From Desulfobacterales bacterium RIFOXYA12_FULL_46_15 (GTDB taxonomy: Bacteria; Desulfobacterota; Desulfobacteria; Desulfobacterales; Desulfobacteraceae), in assembly GCA_001799395.1 (NCBI GenBank), contig MGTJ01000175.1, positions 1-33,070 on the forward strand: 33,070 nt of DNA, given 5' to 3'. Below, piece by piece: positions 16,802 to 24,479 of this stretch. Below the pieces are notes generated by a model, which was not told the origin of the DNA, searched no databases, and was given only the letters and a program-made list of their open reading frames with translations. Position 1 is the stretch's first letter; each line of letters opens with the position of its first letter. The translations under genes and the position numbers were made by a program.

Positions 16802-17554
16802 ATGAAACAATTTTTTACGGATTTCAGATCTGCCATTCTATTTATCACCATACTTCCGGCCGGAAGGGGGGTGGCTTATTCCCCCCTTGGCATGATCCGT
16901 TTTTTTCCCCTGGTAGGGCTTATGGTGGGCGGACTCCTTCTGGTGTTTGACCTTCTGGTTTCAAATTTATGGCCTGCTGCCGTGGTGTCGGTTCTGGATG
17001 TTCTCTTGCTTGTGGTCATCACCGGTGCATTCCACCTGGATGGCCTTGGCGACACGGCAGACGGGATGTTCAGCCACAGGCCGAAAGAGAGGATGCTTGA
17101 AATCATGAAAGACAGCCGGACAGGAATGATGGGACTAACGGCCGTGTTTTGTGTCCTTGCGTTGAAAACCGCAGGGATTTTTTCAGTAAAAACAGGACCG
17201 GCATCATTTCAGGCTCTTGTCCTGTTTTTGATCATCCCTTCGTATTCAAGGGCATCCATGATTTTCGGTATAAAATTTTTAAAATATGGCCGGAAAGACA
17301 CCGGGACCGGGCTCGACCTGTTTGAAAAACCCATGGGCGGCAAAGATTTTATGTTTATGGTGATTCCTGTGGTCATCTCCCTGTTTTTAGGGTATAGATG
17401 CCTGGTTTTGAATATTGTATTTTTTATTGCCCTGTTTTCCATACTGGGGTTTTATAAAAATAAATTGAATTGTATTACAGGCGATATGCTGGGCGCCATG
17501 AATGAGATCATGGAAGCTTTGTTGTTTCTGGCTGCCGGGGCATCAATCGTTTGA
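16802..17554 (+). CDS. cobS: Adenosylcobinamide-GDP ribazoletransferase (cobalamin synthase)
   Basis: Integral membrane enzyme that joins AdoCbi-GDP and alpha-ribazole (or its phosphate) to make the cobamide. The signature HLDGLGDTADG at 78-88 supplies the metal-binding aspartates Asp80, Asp84 and Asp87; the SR-G-MG segment DSRTGMMG follows near 105. Six to seven hydrophobic segments fit the family, and 250 residues is the usual length. It sits 2 bases after the radical SAM gene and 13 before cobD. The ribosome-binding site is weak, suggesting translation by coupling. Confidence 0.95.
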   Translation: MKQFFTDFRSAILFITILPAGRGVAYSPLGMIRFFPLVGLMVGGLLLVFDLLVSNLWPAAVVSVLDVLLLVVITGAFHLDGLGDTADGMFSHRPKERMLEIMKDSRTGMMGLTAVFCVLALKTAGIFSVKTGPASFQALVLFLIIPSYSRASMIFGIKFLKYGRKDTGTGLDLFEKPMGGKDFMFMVIPVVISLFLGYRCLVLNIVFFIALFSILGFYKNKLNCITGDMLGAMNEIMEALLFLAAGASIV

Positions 17555-17567
17555 AAGGAATATTTCC

Positions 17568-18653
17568 ATGATAAAAGGTCATGGCGGAAATAAAAGAAAA
17601 CTGGCTGAAACGATCGGCTGCACTGTTGAAGAAATCATTGACATGAGCAGCAATCTGAATCCCCTGGGACCGCCGGAGACAATAGAATCTTTCATCTGCA
17701 GCAATGTAAAGGAAATAAGGTCCCTGCCCGAACCGGATGCCGGGTCCATGCGAAACGGTTTTGCAAGGTTTCATGGCATTGATGAAAACCGGGTTGTTGC
17801 GGGAAACGGCACCACATGGTTTATCTACACCCTTCCTCTTGCCCTGGGTTCAAAAAAAGTCCTGATTCTAGGTCCGACCTATTCGGATTACAAAGATGCC
17901 TGCCTCATGTACCATATTGATTTTAACCACTGTCTTGCAACAGCATCCGATTCTTTTTTACCCGATGTGGACCGGTTGTCCGGGATGGCGGCCGGGGCTG
18001 ATACGGTATTTATCTGCAACCCCGACAATCCCACAGGCGCCCTGATCTTAAAGGACAAGATTGAATACCTGCTCAAGAGACATAAAAATACGCTGTTCAT
18101 TATTGATGAATCCTATCTCCCCTTTGTGGAAAATGCCGAAGACCTTTCTTTTGTGACGGATACGGGATATCAGAATCTGGTTGTTCTTTCCTCCATGTCC
18201 AAAATTTACAGAATTCCCGGTCTTCGCACAGGATTTTTAAGTGCCGGACCTAAAATTGTTGAAAAAATGATGGCTTATTATCAGCCCTGGAGCGTGAACG
18301 CCCTAGCCCAGGCTGTGATTGAACATATTTTCGGTCACCCTGAAGAAATCGAACCCTTTTTCAGGAAAACAAGGGCCTATGTGAACGCACAAAGGCAAAG
18401 ATTTACGGAGAGCCTTGAGGGAATCAAGGGACTGGAGCTTTTTGATTCCAGCACCTGTTTTATCCTGGCTCGTCTGCAAGAGGGCCTGACTTCAGGTGAA
18501 TTCTGTGAAAAGATCGGTCAACACAGGATATTGATTCGGGATTGTTTCAATTTTATAGGTTTATCAGATCAATATGTGAGATTTTCTTTAAAAACACAAA
18601 GGACCAATGACCATCTTTCAACCCTGATCCGGCAGGTAATGGAAAATGTTTGA
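17568..18653 (+). CDS. cobD: Threonine-phosphate decarboxylase (PLP-dependent)
   Basis: A class I/II aminotransferase-fold enzyme that decarboxylates L-threonine-3-phosphate to (R)-1-aminopropan-2-ol phosphate, the linker between corrin and nucleotide loop. Features: the HGGN start at 5-8, SSNLNPLGPP, NPDNPTG at 151-157, Asp180, the PLP lysine Lys212 in SSMSKIYRIPGLR, and the arginine that follows. The family start HGGN and an AAAGGA site 7 bases before ATG 17568 decide this start over the longer frame from 17502, which overlaps cobS. The length of 361 matches Salmonella CobD. Its product is used by the next gene's enzyme, which it overlaps by 8 bases. Confidence 0.93.
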   Translation: MIKGHGGNKRKLAETIGCTVEEIIDMSSNLNPLGPPETIESFICSNVKEIRSLPEPDAGSMRNGFARFHGIDENRVVAGNGTTWFIYTLPLALGSKKVLILGPTYSDYKDACLMYHIDFNHCLATASDSFLPDVDRLSGMAAGADTVFICNPDNPTGALILKDKIEYLLKRHKNTLFIIDESYLPFVENAEDLSFVTDTGYQNLVVLSSMSKIYRIPGLRTGFLSAGPKIVEKMMAYYQPWSVNALAQAVIEHIFGHPEEIEPFFRKTRAYVNAQRQRFTESLEGIKGLELFDSSTCFILARLQEGLTSGEFCEKIGQHRILIRDCFNFIGLSDQYVRFSLKTQRTNDHLSTLIRQVMENV

Positions 18654-19596
18654 AATTCATTGGGTTGTCATCTTCGGTGCTTTTATCCTGGACTTTTTGC
18701 TTGGAGACCCGAGAATACTGCCCCACCCGGTTATTTATATGGGAAAGGCCATTGTCTTTTTTGAAACCAGGTTCAGGCAGATGATCAAAAACCTTCTGGT
18801 GTCAGGTTTTTTATTTGCCATTGTTCTCATCCTGTCCACCTGGACCCTGGCATTTTGTGCCATCACGCTTTCCATGATGATTCATCCTGTTTTTGGATAT
18901 TTTGTCCAGATGGCTCTGCTGTTTTTCTGTTTTTCATCAAAAAGCCTTGAAAAAGCAGCTTTAAAAGTTTTTCAAACCCTTGAGAACCATGACATTGAAG
19001 GTGCAAGAAAAGCTGTGGCCATGATTGTGGGAAGACAGACACAGACCCTTGATGAGAAAGGTGTTACCAGGGCAGCCGTTGAAACGGTGGCTGAAAATTT
19101 TGTAGACGGTTTTCTGTCTCCTTTGTTTTTTGCCTTGATCGGCGGAGTCCCCCTTGCGCTGGCCTATAAAATGGTCAATACCCTGGATTCAATGGTGGGA
19201 TACCGGAACGAAACCTATATCCTTTTCGGCAGAGCATCGGCAAGAATAGATGATGTGGCCAATTTTATCCCGGCAAGGATTGCAGTCCTTTTGATCAGTC
19301 TGAGCGCTTTTCTTTTGCAGTTTAAGACAGGTGCAAAGGCCTTTAAGACAGGTTTTTCCGAAGGGCCGCGCCACAAAAGTCCCAATTCCGGGTACCCGGA
19401 AGCTGCATTTTCAGGAGCCCTTCAAATCAGGCTGGGAGGTCCGAATGTTTATCACGGCATCCTTGTTGAAAAACCCTATATCGGCATCACCTTTCAAGAC
19501 CCTGAACCTTGGAAGATCCGTCAGGCCTGCCGATTGATGATGGCTGCATCATGGTCAGCCCTTTTAATTTCCTGCTTTATTCTTTTTGTTTTTTAG
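18646..19596 (+). CDS. cbiB: Adenosylcobinamide-phosphate synthase
   Basis: Integral membrane enzyme that attaches aminopropanol (phosphate) to adenosylcobyric acid to give AdoCbi(-phosphate). The family signature LDFLLGDPRILPHPVIYMG is at 15-33, and RQTQTLDEKGVTRAAVET plus the GYRNE segment follow; the C-terminal SPNSGYPEAAFSGALQ is also characteristic. Five or so membrane helices are visible over 316 residues. In Salmonella nomenclature this is CbiB; the Pseudomonas name is CobD, not to be confused with the decarboxylase just upstream. It is the last of the five overlapping or adjacent cobamide genes; the kinase gene follows after 41 bases with no terminator. Confidence 0.95.
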   Translation: MFEIHWVVIFGAFILDFLLGDPRILPHPVIYMGKAIVFFETRFRQMIKNLLVSGFLFAIVLILSTWTLAFCAITLSMMIHPVFGYFVQMALLFFCFSSKSLEKAALKVFQTLENHDIEGARKAVAMIVGRQTQTLDEKGVTRAAVETVAENFVDGFLSPLFFALIGGVPLALAYKMVNTLDSMVGYRNETYILFGRASARIDDVANFIPARIAVLLISLSAFLLQFKTGAKAFKTGFSEGPRHKSPNSGYPEAAFSGALQIRLGGPNVYHGILVEKPYIGITFQDPEPWKIRQACRLMMAASWSALLISCFILFVF

Positions 19597-19637
19597 AGTA
19601 ACCTTGATGTAAATTACCGGTTTCGGAAAGAAGAACA

Positions 19638-20909
19638 ATGGCAAAACCGACTTACGAAGAACTGGAAAACAAAATCAGGATACTGGAGCAGAAGGCAAAC
19701 CATGCCGGCCTTCTGGAAAAAGAACTCAAATCGCTTGAGAATCGGTTTTCCACGGTTGAAAAACAGCTCAGACAGAGGCAGCGGATGGATTCCCTGGGGA
19801 CCCTGGCCCAGGGGGTAGCCCATGATTTTAACAATACGCTTTCCGGGATCATGGCCTATCTGAATATCCTGAGCCTGACCGATGATAATTTTTCACCCTC
19901 CCAGAAAACCTATATCCGGAATATTGTTAACTCGGTCAAAAGAGGGGCGGCAACCGTAAAACAATTCCAGAATTTATCCAGCCTGGCGGTTTCTCCAAAA
20001 GAAAATATCGATATCTGCAGTGTTGCCGAGGAAGTGTTTTTTCTGCTGGAGAAGACAACGGATAAATTGATCGAAAAAAAACTTGATATTGAAAAAGGCC
20101 GGGTTTTTGTCTGTGCCGATATTAATGAAATACACCAGGTTTTTATGAATCTTGCCACCAATGCAGTTCATGCCATTGAAGAAAAGGGATTGAAAAAAGG
20201 GGATTATATCCGGCTGAGTGTTAACCCGGAGACCCGGACAGGATCGGAATACCTCCTGGAAACAGGCTATCATGAACTTTTGTTTGAAGACACAGGCTCG
20301 GGTATGTCTGAAGAAGTTCTTGAAAAGGCTTTTGACCCTTTGTTTACGACTAAGACAGGCAAGGGTCAGGGTCTTGGCCTTGCCATGGTAAAGGATATCA
20401 TCACCAAACGGCATGAGGGCCGGATTAAAGTGGATTCAACCCCCGGCAGGGGAACCGTTTTCCATATCCTGCTGCCAAAGGCGAATAATGTACGTAATCC
20501 GGAAGAATCACGCCATACTATTCAGGGCGGAAATGAAACCATCCTGGTGGTGGACGATGATATATCCGTCCGGGAATCCATGAAAAGGGCCCTGGAAGAT
20601 TTTGGATACCGGGTTATCCTGGCAGGTGACGGCGAGGAGGGTCTGGATCTGTTTAAAGAAAATTTCAACACTGTAAATATTGTCTTGCTGGACATGATCA
20701 TGCCCAAAATGCCGGGCAAAGAATTATTCAGGCAAATGCTGACCATTGACCCGGATGTCAAGGTGATCATTTCTTCCGGTCATGATGAAAATCATTTTGA
20801 AGACCCGGTTATCAAATCTGCGAAAAAATATTTAAAAAAGCCTTTTGAAATTACGGTTCTTGAAAAAACCATCCGTCAGGTTCTGGATTATAAAGGGTGT
20901 CCGGCATAA
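19638..20909 (+). CDS. Soluble hybrid histidine kinase with receiver domain
   Basis: A 423-residue cytosolic kinase without a recognisable sensor domain. A charged coiled coil (~1-50; opening PTYEELENKIRILE, common in Desulfobacterota kinases) leads into the HisKA domain with phospho-accepting His62 in GVAHDFNN. The HATPase_c domain follows (~125-282; N box Asn175, D box Asp218 in DTGSGM, KGQGLGLAM). The receiver domain (~300-417) has Asp307/Asp308, phospho-Asp352 and Lys401. It may borrow a sensor through the coiled coil or work as a phosphorelay step. It lies 41 bases after cbiB and overlaps cbiR by 13 bases, linking it to cobamide metabolism by position. Confidence 0.92.
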   Translation: MAKPTYEELENKIRILEQKANHAGLLEKELKSLENRFSTVEKQLRQRQRMDSLGTLAQGVAHDFNNTLSGIMAYLNILSLTDDNFSPSQKTYIRNIVNSVKRGAATVKQFQNLSSLAVSPKENIDICSVAEEVFFLLEKTTDKLIEKKLDIEKGRVFVCADINEIHQVFMNLATNAVHAIEEKGLKKGDYIRLSVNPETRTGSEYLLETGYHELLFEDTGSGMSEEVLEKAFDPLFTTKTGKGQGLGLAMVKDIITKRHEGRIKVDSTPGRGTVFHILLPKANNVRNPEESRHTIQGGNETILVVDDDISVRESMKRALEDFGYRVILAGDGEEGLDLFKENFNTVNIVLLDMIMPKMPGKELFRQMLTIDPDVKVIISSGHDENHFEDPVIKSAKKYLKKPFEITVLEKTIRQVLDYKGCPA

Positions 20910-21739
20910 ATTCTACAGATTTCATAGGATCACCCAGACAATTCAGACTTGGGACCACCTCTTTTATTATCCCGGACCATATAATCCCTAATGTTAAAAA
21001 ACTGGGATCTTTTTTTGATGAAATAGAACTCCTTGTCTTTGAAAGCCTGGCTCTGGACAGCCTTCCTTCAAAAGGCGATGTAAAAACGCTTTTGTCCTTA
21101 TCCAGGGATCTGAACCTGACCTATAATATTCATCTTCCTACGGATGTAAGCCTTTCAGATGAATCTTCACAAAAAAGACAGGCTGCTGCAGATACGCTTT
21201 TAAAAGTCCTTGACCGGTTTGCCCCATTAAATCCGTCCACCCATACCCTCCATCTGGAGATGCCCCGGGATCTAAGGCAGATCTCAAGGGATCAAAATGA
21301 AATCAGAACCTGGATTGATTTTATACGAGACGGCCTCTGTCTTCTTTTGCCGGGTGTTTCTGATCTAAATACCATTTCTGTTGAAACCCTTGATTATCCA
21401 TTGTTTTATATTGAATCCCTGATCAAGGAATTTCATCTGTCGGTCTGCCTGGATGTAGGTCATCAAATCCTTTATAACCATAATCCGGTTCAAACCTTTG
21501 GGACTCATAAATTAAGGATTCCCCTGATTCACCTGCACGGTGTGGAAGATTCAGGGAAGGGGACAAAAGATCACAAAGCCCTTGATACATTGCCTCAAGA
21601 CGCAATCATGAAAATTATCGGAATCCTTGAAACTTTCAGGGGTGTGGTGAGCCTTGAAGTTTTTAACATTGAAAATCTGAACCGGTCTCTTGTATTTCTT
21701 TCTCAGTATTTCCAGGACATCCCGTCTGAAATCAAATAA
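20897..21739 (+). CDS. cbiR: Probable cobamide-remodelling hydrolase CbiR
   Basis: A 280-residue TIM-barrel protein of the AP-endonuclease-2/xylose-isomerase fold. The opening LGTTSFIIPDHIIPNV, the 'DEIELLVFES' strand and the 'YNIHLPTDVSL' segment match what I know of CbiR, the Akkermansia enzyme that cleaves cobamides to cobinamide plus the lower-ligand nucleotide so they can be rebuilt with another base. Barrel-end metal residues are seen as Glu in SVETLDYP, His in DVGHQ, His in LIHLHG and Glu in SLEVF. Its place after cobU/cobS/cobD/cbiB supports the assignment strongly: the products are exactly the substrates of that operon. The start is GTG at 20897, overlapping the kinase gene by 13 bases; AAAGG is very close to it, so the exact start is uncertain. 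Confidence 0.82.
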   Translation: MSGINSTDFIGSPRQFRLGTTSFIIPDHIIPNVKKLGSFFDEIELLVFESLALDSLPSKGDVKTLLSLSRDLNLTYNIHLPTDVSLSDESSQKRQAAADTLLKVLDRFAPLNPSTHTLHLEMPRDLRQISRDQNEIRTWIDFIRDGLCLLLPGVSDLNTISVETLDYPLFYIESLIKEFHLSVCLDVGHQILYNHNPVQTFGTHKLRIPLIHLHGVEDSGKGTKDHKALDTLPQDAIMKIIGILETFRGVVSLEVFNIENLNRSLVFLSQYFQDIPSEIK

Positions 21740-21825
21740 AAAAAAAGAGACGCAGAAAGCACAAAACTGTTATCTTGAATAAAAGGGAGAGCTTTGATAT
21801 TCTAAAACGCTGAAAGCGGTGAAAT

Positions 21826-21842
21826 CCCGGTTGACAACCCGG
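21826..21842. promoter_or_regulatory. 17-bp near-palindrome and -35-like hexamer before ispG
   Basis: CCCGGTTGACAACCCGG is symmetric except for the centre and one mismatched pair. TTGACA at 21831-21836 lies inside it, and an AT-rich stretch follows at ~21853-21870, although no good -10 hexamer sits at the ideal 17 bases. It may be the promoter of ispG-proS-rel with an overlapping operator. Confidence 0.4.
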
Positions 21843-21876
21843 ATATACGATTTTGGCTTTAAATTTTAAAGGTAAC

Positions 21877-22974
21877 ATGAAAATGTCCATTGTTCAGGAA
21901 AGACGCAAAACCCGGGAGATCAGTATCGGAGAGGTAAAGATCGGCTCCGGCGCATCCATTTCAGTTCAATCCATGACCAATACAAAGACCCGGGATATTG
22001 CTGCTACGATCAGGCAGATAAAGGGTCTTGAAAAAGCCGGCTGTGAAATCATCCGTGTGGCGGTTCCGGATATGGACTCAGCCCTTGCCCTTGAAAAGAT
22101 CAAACAGGAGATCACCATTCCCCTTATTGCAGATATCCATTTTGATTACAGGCTTGCCCTTGCATCGGCAAAAGCCGGTGCAGATGCACTGAGGATCAAC
22201 CCCGGCAATATCGGGGCAAAAAAAAAGATCAAAGCTGTTGTAGACTGTGCAAAAGAGCACCATATCCCTATCCGGGTGGGGGTCAATGCAGGTTCCCTTG
22301 AAAAAGAGATTGAACAGCGTCTCGGGACGACAGCCGAAGCCATGGTGGAAAGTGCGCTTAAGAATATCAGGATTCTGGAAGACCTGGACTTCCATGATAT
22401 CAAGGTGTCCCTCAAGGCTTCGGATGTTTCAAGAACGGTTCGGGCGTATCGGCTTCTTGCATCTTTGACCGATGTTCCCTTTCATGTGGGTGTGACCGAA
22501 GCAGGCGGGCTTTTTGCCGGTATCACCAAATCCGCCCTTGGCATCGGTATGCTCCTGGCCGAAGGGATCGGCGACACCATGCGGGTTTCATTAACCCGGG
22601 ACCCCATTGAAGAAATCAGAACCGGGTATGAGATATTAAGGGCCCTCGGGATCAGGAGCCGGGGGCCGGAATTGATTTCCTGCCCTACCTGCGGGAGGTG
22701 CAATATTGACCTTTTTAAAATTGCCGGAGAAGTAGAAAATGCTTTACTTGAGAGGTCTTCTAAGATTAAAGTTGCCATTATGGGCTGCGTTGTAAACGGC
22801 CCTGGTGAGGCAAAAGAAGCGGATATAGGGATTGCAGGCGGTGACGGCAAGGGGATTCTATTTAAAAAAGGGAAGGTAATCCGGAAAATAGACCAGGATA
22901 AACTTGTGGATCAATTGCTGAGCGAAATTGACAATATGACAAAGAATTCGGAGGATAATAATGGCAAAAATTGA
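21877..22974 (+). CDS. ispG: 4-hydroxy-3-methylbut-2-en-1-yl diphosphate synthase
   Basis: Fe-S enzyme of the MEP isoprenoid pathway that reduces MEcPP to HMBPP. The TIM-barrel N-terminal domain shows SVQSMTNTKT, VAVPDMDSA and RINPGNIG; the C-terminal domain carries the 4Fe-4S ligands Cys269 and Cys272 (CPTCGRC) and Cys304 (MGCVVNGPGEA). The two-domain bacterial form of 365 residues is typical. ATG 21877 is chosen because AAAGG lies 5 bases upstream; a TTG at 21853 in frame is less likely. It feeds the polyprenyl synthase encoded earlier in the window. The end overlaps proS by 14 bases. Confidence 0.95.
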   Translation: MKMSIVQERRKTREISIGEVKIGSGASISVQSMTNTKTRDIAATIRQIKGLEKAGCEIIRVAVPDMDSALALEKIKQEITIPLIADIHFDYRLALASAKAGADALRINPGNIGAKKKIKAVVDCAKEHHIPIRVGVNAGSLEKEIEQRLGTTAEAMVESALKNIRILEDLDFHDIKVSLKASDVSRTVRAYRLLASLTDVPFHVGVTEAGGLFAGITKSALGIGMLLAEGIGDTMRVSLTRDPIEEIRTGYEILRALGIRSRGPELISCPTCGRCNIDLFKIAGEVENALLERSSKIKVAIMGCVVNGPGEAKEADIGIAGGDGKGILFKKGKVIRKIDQDKLVDQLLSEIDNMTKNSEDNNGKN

Positions 22975-24469
22975 AAAAACAGCAATCACGCCGACACGGG
23001 AACAAAACTATCCCGACTGGTATCAGGAAGTAGTCAAAGCAGCCGATATGGCTGAAAATTCACCGGTCAGGGGATGCATGGTCATCAAGCCCTGGGGCTA
23101 TGCCATCTGGGAGAATATGATGCGTCTCATGGATGAGTTGTTTAAAGAGACCGGTGTGAAAAACGCCTATTTCCCTTTATTTATTCCCTTAAGCTATATG
23201 GAAAAAGAAGCTCAGCATGTGGAAGGATTTGCAAAAGAATGTGCCGTCGTCACCCATCACAGGTTGGAGCCGGATGGGAAAGGCGGCTTAAAGCCGGCAG
23301 GAGAACTGGCAGAACCCCTGATTGTCCGGCCCACGTCGGAAACCATTATTGGCGAATCCATGGCAAGATGGACAAGCAGCTACAGGGATCTTCCCATTCT
23401 CATCAATCAATGGGCCAATGTGGTCCGCTGGGAGATGCGGACCAGGATGTTTTTAAGGACCAGTGAATTTTTATGGCAGGAAGGCCATACAGCCCATGCA
23501 ACCGAACAGGAAGCCATCGAGCGAACCATGCGTATGCTGGATGTATATACTAAGTTTGTGGAAGAATACCTGGCCATGCCAGTGATCAGGGGAAGGAAAA
23601 CCCCGTCGGAAAGATTTCCGGGAGCAGAGGATACGACCTGCATTGAAGCCATGATGCAGGATAAAAGAGCGCTTCAGGCAGGAACCTCCCATTTTCTAGG
23701 GCAGAATTTTGCCAAAGGTTCGGGCATCAAATTCCAGACTGAAGAAGGCCAGGAAGCCTATGCCTGGACCACGTCCTGGGGGTCGTCCACAAGAATGATC
23801 GGCGGCATGATCATGGTGCATTCCGATGATGACGGTCTTGTGCTTCCGCCCAGGATAGCACCGGCCCATGTGGTGATTCTGCCGATATTTAAAAAGGGCG
23901 AAGACCGGAGCATTCTGGAAAATGCCATAGATCTTAAGAATGCACTGGAAGCAAAACTTTTCCATGGTCAGAAGATACGGGTTGAATTGGATGATCGGGA
24001 TATTGGTGGCGCCAGGGGCTGGGAATGGGTTAAAAAAGGGGTTCCGGTCCGTATCGAACTAGGACCACGGGATATTGAAAAGAATTGCGTTTCCATGGCC
24101 AGAAGAGATCAGCCATCCTCAAAGAAAGCATCCATGAACCGGGAAGCATTTATCGGCGAGATTCCGGCTATTCTGGAGAATATCCAGGAATCTATTTTCA
24201 ATCGGGCCATACTTTACAGAAAAGAAAATACTTTTCAAATGGATGATAAAAAGAAATTTTATAATTTATTTGAAAAGGCTTCAGGATATCATAACGGAGC
24301 ATTTGTCATGGCCCACTGGTGTGGCTCTGACAAATGCGAGGAAATGATCAAAAAGGATTTGTCCGTAACCATCCGGTGTATTCCTTTTGACAGCCCGGCT
24401 GAAACAGGAGTTTGTATCTATTGCGGCAGTGCCAGCTCAAGGCGGGTCCTGTTTGCAAAGGCATATTGA
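22961..24469 (+). CDS. proS: Prolyl-tRNA synthetase, archaeal/eukaryotic-type (ProS type 3)
   Basis: Class II synthetase charging tRNA-Pro. The short 502-residue form lacks the INS editing insert of ordinary bacterial ProRS, and shows the class II core (PLFIPLSYMEKEA, LIVRPTSETII, VVRWEMRTRMFLRTSEFLWQEGH), an anticodon-binding domain (~290-395) and the extra C-terminal domain with a four-cysteine zinc site Cys454, Cys459, Cys485 and Cys488, a spacing like that of Thermus ProRS. A C-terminal Tyr502 ends the protein, as usual in this type. GGAGG lies 5 bases before ATG 22961, inside the end of ispG. Without the INS domain, Ala-tRNA-Pro would need a separate editing factor. Confidence 0.95.
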   Translation: MAKIEKTAITPTREQNYPDWYQEVVKAADMAENSPVRGCMVIKPWGYAIWENMMRLMDELFKETGVKNAYFPLFIPLSYMEKEAQHVEGFAKECAVVTHHRLEPDGKGGLKPAGELAEPLIVRPTSETIIGESMARWTSSYRDLPILINQWANVVRWEMRTRMFLRTSEFLWQEGHTAHATEQEAIERTMRMLDVYTKFVEEYLAMPVIRGRKTPSERFPGAEDTTCIEAMMQDKRALQAGTSHFLGQNFAKGSGIKFQTEEGQEAYAWTTSWGSSTRMIGGMIMVHSDDDGLVLPPRIAPAHVVILPIFKKGEDRSILENAIDLKNALEAKLFHGQKIRVELDDRDIGGARGWEWVKKGVPVRIELGPRDIEKNCVSMARRDQPSSKKASMNREAFIGEIPAILENIQESIFNRAILYRKENTFQMDDKKKFYNLFEKASGYHNGAFVMAHWCGSDKCEEMIKKDLSVTIRCIPFDSPAETGVCIYCGSASSRRVLFAKAY

Positions 24470-24479
24470 TTTATCACCC

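Noticed and set aside
17502-17567. Longer N-terminus for the threonine-phosphate decarboxylase
   Set aside because: The extra 22 residues lie inside cobS and have no family likeness; the HGGN start with its own ribosome-binding site begins at 17568.
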